Positions 55,455 to 64,000 of a stretch of DNA of 64,000 nt are shown piece after piece. A model generated the notes under the pieces. The model saw nothing but the letters and a program-made list of their open reading frames with translations. It was not told the origin of the DNA and ran no database searches. The first letter of the stretch is position 1. Each line of letters begins with the position of its first letter. Source of the stretch: Spinellus fusiger (Eukaryota > Mucoromycota > Mucoromycetes > Mucorales > Phycomycetaceae); contig JALLLS010000043.1 of NCBI GenBank assembly GCA_025094145.1, forward strand, positions 186,001 through 250,000. The letters are read 5' to 3'. The position numbers were made by a program, and so were the translations under genes.

Positions 55455-57226
55455 ATGAAGCGAAAGTCTGCCCAGAACAACAACCTGCCCACCAAAAGGT
55501 CTTCTACAGCCACTGTTTACGACGACGAAGAAAGGCAAGCGTGTCTGGCAGGACGACAAGCCTTCTCTCGTCAGCAATTTAAAGAAGCATGCGATCACTT
55601 TTCTCGTTGTCTTGAATTGAACCCACACTCACTTACAGCCCTTGACTGTCGCTCAGTGACCTATGAGAGATTAGGAGACTTTAGAAAGGCCACAGCAGAT
55701 GCTATTACTATGGTACGACAGGCACCCAGAGCGGCACTCGGCTATTTACGACTTGGAAAGCGTCTTGTACTTGAGAACAAATACCCTCAGGCCATCAGAG
55801 TGTATGAACAGGGCCAAATGTGCATTGATCTTTCTGATCCACACTATAGCATGCTGGATAAAGTCCTCTCTAATACTCGGCTAGCCTGGGAGAAGGAGCA
55901 AAAGAAAAATGATCCCATACACATTCTTCCTTACGATGTTCTTGATAAGATATTCTTTCATCTTCCTTTTCGACAGCGAATTATAGGCATGTCAGTCAGT
56001 CGTGGATGGTATGCTTTTGCCCTTGGATGGTCAGGGATGTGGCGTCATTTAGATTTTGATACTCGGAAAGTACATAATGCTACACTAGTAAAGTACTTTG
56101 GCTATACAACTGGGAAGTATGTAAAAAGCCTTTCCATGTCAGGAAGTCATAACAAAGTAGAAAAGGTATTCAAGCTACTGCTACAGAAAGACTGTCACTA
56201 CATAGAATCCCTTTGTAAGTGTACAAGCATCCATCATGCTTCTAATGTGTGATATATATCAAGTCAGCTATTACCTATAGCCAAATCCCTCGTCTGTTCT
56301 TTGTTTTGTTACAGTTGATGGGGAGACATTTGACACATTTACGCTTGGATTATAGTGAAATAGATCCTACCACGGTGTTTAGCACTGTTCTCACCACCTG
56401 CCACCATCTATCCCATTTTTCCTACTTCTGCTATGATCAAAACAAGACAGATACACTGCCAATATTGCCTACACCAAGTACGCTTTCACCTTTGACACAT
56501 TTACAGTTGGCCTACAGTGAAAACACAGCCATCAACGCACATCTGACATCGATTCTTCAGCATTTCAGCCAACTCAAGAGATTGATCATCTATGGGAGTG
56601 AGAATAATGTGAATCTGACCCTTCAGACTATAGCTACCCATTGTCCTCACTTGAGCCTATTTCGGTATAAGCGTATTTGGAATAGGCAAACCGTATTACC
56701 TTGGGAGGCCACGGAACAAGCACAAGAGATGCATGAACTTTCTCTATTTGATGCCCATGAGCTACTTGATGAAGGCATCATGCCATTGTTGCATGATCAT
56801 AAAGAAACACTTCAAGTATTGAGATTAGCAAAGTGTGGGAGAACGATACAACGCGTCGTGTACATGCTTATTTCTTCAGGCCTACCCAATCTTCGTCAAT
56901 TGAATCTGGACAGCTGTCTTCAACTGACTGGAGACGGTATAAAATTGCTAGTAGAAGCATGCTCTTTACTTAAAATACTTGAGGTTCCATGTGTTCTATC
57001 GGTTACTAATGATGTTCTTTACGCAATGTCTCTTCATCCAACACTGGTACATATTAATATAGCACGGTGTCATTCGGTAACAGGGCTTGGTGTGAAATAT
57101 ATTGTAGATGGTAAACACACTACACTGCAAAAGCTTATTGTGGATGGCTGTCAGAGTATAAGTCCTGATGCCATTCAGTATGCTCGTAAAGTATTAAAGC
57201 CAAATGTTCTTGTCTGCGATTACTAG
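55455..57226 (+). CDS. TPR-F-box-LRR protein (Pof3/Dia2-like)
   Basis: Two exons (55455-56214, 56268-57226) give 572 residues. Architecture: a basic N-terminus, three TPR-like helices pairs (AGRQAFSRQQFKEACDHFSR, ALDCRSVTYERLGDFRKAT, GYLRLGKRLVLENKYPQAIR), an F-box (ILPYDVLDKIFFHLPFRQRI, about residues 155-195), then about 12 leucine-rich repeats with LRQLNLDSCLQLTGDGI and LVHINIARCHSVTGLGV. This layout is that of fission-yeast Pof3 and budding-yeast Dia2, SCF substrate adaptors in genome stability. The intron end at 56267 is chosen because it restores a continuous LRR (SLSITYSQIPRLFFVLLQLM). Orthology to Pof3 is inferred from domain order. Confidence 0.85.
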
Positions 57227-57385
57227 TCTTTGATAATAAACCATACTTGTAAACAACTCAGCGTTTGTGTTCATTACTTGATCTTAAAGTAGAATGAGGC
57301 TGTGGATGTGGATGTGGCTGTGGCTGTTTTCTTGAAATGACTGTTTGAGTATCTTTTATTCCCTTTTCCATACGTATAATTCTTC

Positions 57386-57492
57386 TTATTCTTACTTCTG
57401 TACCTGAGATTCTTACTTCTGTACCTGAGATTCTTACTTCTGTACCTGAGATTCTTATTTCTGTACCTGAGATTCTTACTTTTGTGCCTATG
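57386..57492 (+). repeat. 21-bp minisatellite
   Basis: About five tandem copies of the 21-bp unit GATTCTTACTTCTGTACCTG+A with few substitutions, just downstream of the F-box gene. The minus-strand open frame 57258-57512 (repeating VRISGTE) is a consequence of the unit being a multiple of three. Confidence 0.93.
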
Positions 57493-57509
57493 CTTCTTGC
57501 TGTTGTTAT

Positions 57510-58419
57510 CAATAGCTACTACTTTTTATTCTCACTTGTGCCACTACTGCATCTTCCAATAAATGTACATAATCAATGGTTGATTTCAATGTATTACTAT
57601 GAACTTACATTATTTTTAACATGCGGTAGATGTTTGTTTATAGAGCTGTGTCTATTCAAAAGAATCTCATTTCAACTCCATAATAATGAATCAATAAAGG
57701 CATGACTGTGTTCTTCTGCTTGTTAGACGTGTGTAACTAACTCTAACGAGATGAAGAAGAACAATAGAATTGATTTATTGCTATACCAAACTTTATCTCT
57801 AAAAATAAAGGCAGTGAAAGGCTGGTATGTCTATTGCTCTATTCGTGTATTTCTTCATAGATTTGCTTTTTCTTCTCTTTTATGCTGACTGGACACATCA
57901 TTCAAGTGAATATTATTCTTATTCTCTCAAAGACAATATGTTAAATATGTTAAGTATGGATCTATTTCTCTGCCCCAAAAAGGGGGGGAGGGTAAAAAAA
58001 TAAATAATAATCTTAAAGTGTATTTCAGATTATAAGTACTAAAAATATAAATTACTTGCATTTGATTCTAGGCAGACTAGTAAAGAGCATTCACTTGGAA
58101 GCGCGTTAAAGATCTGAATATTTTATGTCCATACCATCTACGGACCCAGTACAACCTAACACGTGTACTACCATTATCGTAAAAGTCATACATAAACTTT
58201 ATATTTTCTTTCTCACTTTGGGTGGGGTTTAATTTTGGCTTTATAATAGGAAAGACGCGCAAGAGGTTGTTATGGTTATCGATAACAAGTCTTATTGAAA
58301 TGAAAATAATAATAATAAAACATCATTATTACTATTTTAGGAAAGAGTAAGAAAACATAAGGACGAAATAAAGAAAAACAGCCATAACACAAATAAGACG
58401 TCCATATAACAAAAGAATG
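57510..58419. other. Non-coding region
   Basis: About 900 bp, AT-rich, with a G run near 57984. A minus-strand frame at 58077-58262 (SEKENIKFMYDFYDNGSTRVRLYWVRRW...) reads somewhat protein-like but has no identified family. Confidence 0.4.
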
Positions 58420-58712
58420 TCAACGCATCACCGGAGAATAAACAGTTAACATTGCATTGTCATAATAGTCTGTGGGATCTCCGGTGTTTTTGGCTAAGTA
58501 AGAAAAAAAAAAGAAAAAAAAAGTCAGTAGTTCTGTCAAATCTCGTGGTTAGAGTATACATATGCACATACAGTTTCTTTTTTATTTGATCAGTGAGCTT
58601 GTTTGAAAGCAAGATTCAGTGTCTTACCAACAAGTGAATAGTGAATTTGTATGTATTTAGTAGTGTATGAGTAGAATAAAGAATCAAGCTTAGAGACTAT
58701 AGTATTCTTCAT
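58420..58712 (-). CDS. Candidate 52-residue spliced small ORF
   Basis: Exon 58712-58628 starts MKNTIVSKLDSLFYSYTTKY. A GT-AG intron (58627-58494) with a long pyrimidine tract before the acceptor keeps the frame. Exon 58493-58420 reads AKNTGDPTDYYDNAMLTVYSPVMR-stop. Exon 2 has protein-like composition. No family was recognised. It might instead be the last exons of a longer gene whose other exons I could not see. Confidence 0.3.
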
Positions 58713-60617
58713 TTGTTTCCTTGGGCGTGTTGATCAATACCAATAGTGAGATGGGTATATTTCATGGCAATGAACATGTTCATTTATTCTATCCTACTGA
58801 GCTCGTAAACTAAATGATTTAATTAATTCATCCGAGGAATCATAAATAGCCTTTAACAGTCATCTTGTTATTGATTGTTTACTTTATTTGATCATGATCA
58901 TAGAATCAATAGACAAATCAGACGGAACTATGTCATAGCGGCGTACTTGAATGGCCATATTACAACTAAATTGCAATACTTAGTTTATAGGGAGGTGTTT
59001 GTTATCAGATTTGTGTTAAATAATTCTGTTTTATTCGCCAAGTATAGTCTACACACCTCTGAACTTTGTATTTATGCTCATACCATTTACATTATAGCAT
59101 TATTTTCTAATACATTAGCCTACATGTTAGCTCCTTTTTTTTATTATTATTCTCTTCTTGCTATTCACGTTGTACAGGGGAAAATGTAAAACAAAATATA
59201 TTATCATTGATACTTGATTGAAATAAACTTCAATTAAGTGGTAAAGCATAATTCATATTGAAACAAGCAAATACTCTTACTTTGAGATGCTATAAAAGAG
59301 AATCCATCACTATGTAAAGTGGAGTGCTAATCTACAACTGTCGTCTTGCTTTATTCTCAGCTTCAAATAGGGTTTTCTTTGACTTGTAACTTAATCGAAC
59401 AGTGGATTAAACTTCACGTAACCCACCACGAAAATATAATAGAAAAGACAAAAGAAAAGAAACTTTAAGTGACCAACCAATTGGGCTGAAACAGCTAAAA
59501 AAATGAAATAGTCCGTGTCATGCAAGAATTTTAACTTGATGACTTGTGGCTATATTCTTAAAATTGATAGCTATTATACTTTATTCAGGCAAAGTATCCA
59601 AAGTTAACTACTATAATAGTTACTCAGATACTCTGTTGTAGCAGTAGTATGTAATCTTTTCTACTTGAGATGATTTATAGCTGGAGATATTTTATAGGTG
59701 CACACTTTAACAAAAACAATACAATATCTAAAAGAGAATTCGTATCGGTATATTAGAGAACACTAAACACATCTTAGTTATCAAAATAAAAACGATCACA
59801 CTAAGAAAAAGGCTGCAGTATCATTACAGTACATAAATAAATATGCAAGCAGGCGTATGATTTGGATTCTTTTTTTAAAAATAAAATAAAATAAAATAGG
59901 TTGTAATGATAACTCTACTGCCAAGAGTAAAGAACATGAAAGTAAATAAAGAAAAAAATCTTCCATTTTGGACATTCCCCAAGGATGTGTGTGTTTCCTT
60001 TCACATTCGGAGTGATCAATCAGTACAAAAGTAGAATAGCCTAGTGGTTAGATGGTTCAAAAAGTATCCATTAAAAATAAGATTAAAGTTAAATCCTAGT
60101 AAATAATCAGATTCTATGTACTATCTATACTACATGTAGAGTTTGATACACGTATTTGTAGTTACATGAACATATAGTTTTGGATTTATCATAATAACAA
60201 TGAGAACAATAACAATAACAATAAGTATATTCAATACCAAAACATTACCCTTATCCAAGAATAGCATAACAATCGCTCATAATCATTATTGGCACCGCCT
60301 TCCTGACATTTTGTTTCAAATATACCACTTTTAGTTTATTTGACTTAATGTTTTCCATATAACTTTAGGATATGAACGGAGTATATGTTTATTTATGGTA
60401 CTCAGTTTAGCGTACAATGGCTCATTCCCCATATAGTCCATGGTTGTGTTTTTGACTTTCTCTTTTACTGTTTCTAACAAGACTATTACACAATACATGT
60501 AACCTCGTTCTATTACAAGGCAATAGACTAAACACTATAACTAATCGAGCAATATATGTCTTTTATATTTCTATTCTATACTAGGTAGACTGTCAGATAA
60601 GAAATTCAGAAAAAAAA
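58713..60617. other. Long non-coding region
   Basis: About 1.9 kb upstream of GAPDH. An open frame at 58875-59189 (+, 104 codons, hydrophobic C-terminal part) has no recognised domain. It includes a tRNA-like sequence at 60025-60110 and otherwise AT-rich spacer. Confidence 0.45.
60025..60112 (+). repeat. tRNA-like (SINE-type) sequence
   Basis: An A-box-like TAGCCTAGTGGTTAGATGG (60037-60055) and a B-box-like GTTAAATCC (60088-60096) at tRNA-like spacing. Stems do not pair well, so it is not a functional tRNA. It broadly resembles the sequence at 24346-24440. Confidence 0.35.
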
Positions 60618-60618
60618 G

Positions 60619-60951
60619 TATATAAAGCACAACACATCTCACTTCTTTTAATCTTCATACCAAGCCCACTTCTCTGTTCTTGATATCTTTTTATCAAGAA
60701 TAATCCCTCAAGCAAACTTTTTAACGAACCTTTAACGACTTTTTAACGACCTTTTTTTTTAACGACCACTTAACGACCCTTTTCTTGTTTATTCCACAAC
60801 AAGAAATTTTACGACCCCATCTATCTATACATTTTATATAGACACTCAACGTTCTATTTCTTCATCTCTACACACTATACAAACCAACAAAAAAAACTTT
60901 TTTTTAAAAAAAAAATTCTACCAATACTTACTCATTCAATACTCTTCAAAA
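60619..60951 (+). promoter_or_regulatory. GAPDH promoter and leader
   Basis: A TATA box (TATATAAAG, 60619-60627) lies 325 bp before the GAPDH start. It is followed by five close copies of TTAACGAC/TAACGACC (60721-60778) and a related TACGACCCC (about 60811), then CT-rich leader and long A/T tracts. A strong TATA and pyrimidine-rich leader are typical of highly expressed fungal glycolytic genes; the role of the TTAACGAC array is unknown. Confidence 0.65.
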
Positions 60952-62081
<1,130 letters not shown>

Positions 62082-62146
62082 TCATGGTCATACACTCCTA
62101 TTTTCTTTTTATAATGACTAAGGAAAAATAACAACCAAATTACGCC

Positions 62147-62371
62147 ATGTCAGTCCTTATCCTGTCCAAGCAACGCTATCTGCACACGAAAGCCAATTCC
62201 TTTTATAGTCGACTCTGGGATACTACCACATTTATGGTCCATCTCTCCTCCTGTATCCAATTTGCCACTCTCTTGGCGGTTCTAACCACCGGCCTCTATT
62301 TTTTTCTTTTTGTTTTTTGTACTACTACTTATGACCTTTCTACTGCTCATAGAGTGAACTGCAGGATGTAG
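62147..62371 (+). CDS. Hypothetical small membrane protein
   Basis: A 74-codon frame with ATG start: a basic N-terminus (LSKQRYLHTKANSFYSRLW) then a hydrophobic helix (ATLLAVLTTGLYFFLFVFC). If an intron ending near 62351 is used, an alternative continuation runs to about 62508 (ELQDVVPVCFLYES...). No family was identified. It lies between GAPDH and the convergent ASCC3 gene, so it could also be a 3'-UTR artefact. Confidence 0.3.
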   Translation: MSVLILSKQRYLHTKANSFYSRLWDTTTFMVHLSSCIQFATLLAVLTTGLYFFLFVFCTTTYDLSTAHRVNCRM

Positions 62372-62553
62372 TACCTGTCTGTTTTCTTTATGAATCTATA
62401 ATTCATGATCACTACCACTACCACTACCCTCCTCTTCCTTTCATTGTTCCCAAGAACTTTGTATTTTGTATATGCTGTTACAGTATAGCTAGCGTGTAAC
62501 TATTATGTCCTTGTAATAAATGTTTATAAGAGATTTACTTCTCATCTCAAAGC

Positions 62554-64000
62554 CTACACCATACGAGTCTCAAACTCAATTTCCATCTGCTGATCTAATC
62601 CAAGATATCCATCACTGATCAGGTACAAGGTATAGGAGTGCTTTCCAAGATGCACAGGGGTATCAAAAGTGAGTTGTGTCTTTGATCTAAAAGTAAGAGT
62701 CTCATTAGGTCCATTTCTCATACTGATTCTCTTCATGGCCACCAATTCATCTGTTCTGGAATCTCCTAGCACCAACCACCATGACTCAAATTGCGCCTTT
62801 GGGAATTTAGGTGTATAGACTCTTCCATCATGCGTGTGCTTTCCTTTCTCACGCGAAAGACGACAAAGTTGTACTTGGATTGTACACGTAGTGTCAGGTA
62901 GTAGGTAGGGTTTTTTAGACTCCACTGTGGCGGTTACATCCATCACAGGAAGTCGTGCAACAACACGGCGGATCTATAAGGTTGCATAAGGAGAACCGTT
63001 CAAAAAAAAAAAAAAAAAAAAAACACCATTACCCCCTCTATGTCCTTCTCGGTCAGGCCTTTGACTGACTGTAATACGTGTCGAACCTGAGGGTCTGTTA
63101 ATTCAGCCATCTCAGCCAGACAGCGCAGAGGTTTGCCCTGATAAAAGAAGAAAATGAAATGAAAATCAACAACTGCCTTGGTGTTGTTTTCTTCTTCTTC
63201 TAGTAATGACTAACCTTGTGCCTGAAAGAACTTAACATTTTGGGTTTGATTTTTGGTAATGTCAGTAGAGAAGATTCATTCAACCATCGTGCTTGTTTGA
63301 TACATTGTAACATGTTCATGATATTAAGACTGGTTGTAAGATAGCCATTGTCTGCAGCAACATCAAGCATTGCCTAAAAGTCACATACATTATGCAGTGT
63401 AAATGAATAGTGTTGTAGTGTTATTGTGATTTTTATTTTAATCCTTACCTGGGAGAATCGAATAGAAGAGTCCAATACTGTTACTTGGTCTGTAATATAA
63501 TCAGGAATAGGTAACTCAAGACGACTGATGTGGGCCTGAATAAGCACATAGGCTTTGACATGAGGGGACTGGAAGCTTCTTGCTCCTTTGACATTGTATG
63601 GAATGAACTTCTCAATCTCTTGATTCAGAATGTCTTCATTACAACGAGCAGGCAATTCATCATAGTTGGGTGTGTTGGCAAGAATATCCAATAAATCATC
63701 CATTTCACAACTATTATCAAGGTTCTTTTTAAAGTGATCAATTGATTGATGTCGTAAGTAGTAATAAGAGGCTATTCTTCCCTGGACTGTAGGTAGTAGT
63801 TGGAAATCACCATCAATGTCCAAACATCCCGACTGCTCTAATCTCCCTGTTACTTGGTTAATCATATCGGACAAGAAGGTATCTACTCCATTTTGTGTCA
63901 AATCATCCAGTCCATAATAGGTTGGGTTTTGAAGCAGACGACGGTAGAAATAGGTCCATGTAAGATAGTCAAGTACATCTTGTTTTGTCTTGATGGTGCC
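62554..64000 (-). CDS. SLH1: ASCC3/Slh1-type Ski2-like helicase, C-terminal Sec63 module (partial, runs off the window)
   Basis: 3' end of a large gene continuing beyond 64000. Exons in the window are 64000-63449, 63373-63215, 63137-63033 and 62973-62554, totalling 411 codons plus stop. The protein part is the second Sec63-like domain: DYLTWTYFYRRLLQNPTYYGL, GRIASYYYLRHQSIDHF, NEDILNQEIEKFIPYNV, SPHVKAYVLIQAHISRLELP, AMLDVAADNGYL, LNESSLLTLPKI, then a helix-hairpin-helix region and an FN3-like C-terminus with YTPKFPKAQFESWWLVLGD and LYLISDGYLGLDQQMEIE. These match ASCC3/Slh1 (Rqt2), the helicase of the ribosome-quality-control trigger complex, better than Brr2. A 22-nt A run on the plus strand (63002-63023) forms the pyrimidine tract of the last intron. 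Confidence 0.9.

Noticed and set aside
57258..57512. 84-codon ORF with VRISGTE repeats
   Set aside because: The frame exists because a 21-bp minisatellite is a multiple of three; no protein evidence.

Overview
The window is nuclear DNA of a filamentous fungus, most likely an early-diverging one of the Mucoromycota (Mucorales-like). The evidence is AT-rich intergenic DNA, many very short GT-AG introns (about 29-60 nt) with TACTAAC-like branch sites, and compact multi-exon genes. The mobile DNA is dominated by Tc1/mariner elements and Fanzor (eukaryotic TnpB-like) relics, both common in Mucorales. Species assignment is inference. Exon joins were made by hand and checked for reading-frame consistency.

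Layout. 1-7400 is a transposon graveyard: Tc1 relic, solo LTR, truncated DDE transposase, Fanzor relic A, a 1.2-kb TIR element called R1 here, and a 0.7-kb deletion derivative. 7.6-9.7 kb holds MBF1 and a leucine-rich-repeat protein. 9.7-12.1 kb is repeats, including an LTR/half-Tc1 chimera. 13.5-15.9 kb holds an ACAD10/11-type phosphotransferase and, tail to tail, the KEOPS subunit Cgi121. 16.2-24.4 kb is a second repeat block: Tc1-like relic, Fanzor relic B, an R1 copy with a nearly intact Tc1/mariner element inside it, and a second 0.7-kb derivative. 25.4-26.5 kb is a C2H2 zinc-finger gene with an apparent 1-nt deletion. 28.2-28.4 kb is a candidate 26-residue zinc-knuckle protein. 29-36.9 kb is mostly non-coding, with microsatellites and one Tc1 relic. 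37-45.6 kb is gene-rich: an Sds3/BRMS1-like HDAC-complex subunit, an orphan 156-aa protein, an RPA-interacting-protein homologue and DASH subunit Hsk3 on a shared promoter, a Tc1 relic, and 15-exon CDC16/APC6. 45.6-49.3 kb is repeats, including the second LTR/half-Tc1 chimera. 49.8-57.2 kb holds RPL19, mitochondrial PP2C PTC7, an R1 copy, ARFRP1/ARL3 and a Pof3-like TPR-F-box-LRR protein. 57.5-60.6 kb is mostly non-coding. 61-64 kb holds GAPDH and the 3' end of an ASCC3/Slh1 helicase.

The host genes are conserved eukaryotic housekeeping and cell-cycle functions (Hsk3 and Cdc16 in mitosis, RPA-interacting protein in DNA metabolism, Cgi121 in tRNA modification, RPL19 and ASCC3 in translation and ribosome quality control). 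They do not form a pathway cluster. The most unusual content is the mobile DNA: two Fanzor RNA-guided-nuclease relics of different lineages, a full-length Tc1/mariner ORF whose second catalytic Asp is Gly, nested non-autonomous families, and two inverted copies of one LTR-Tc1 chimera. Splicing oddities include a 12-nt microexon, a start codon split by an intron, and four GC-AG introns.
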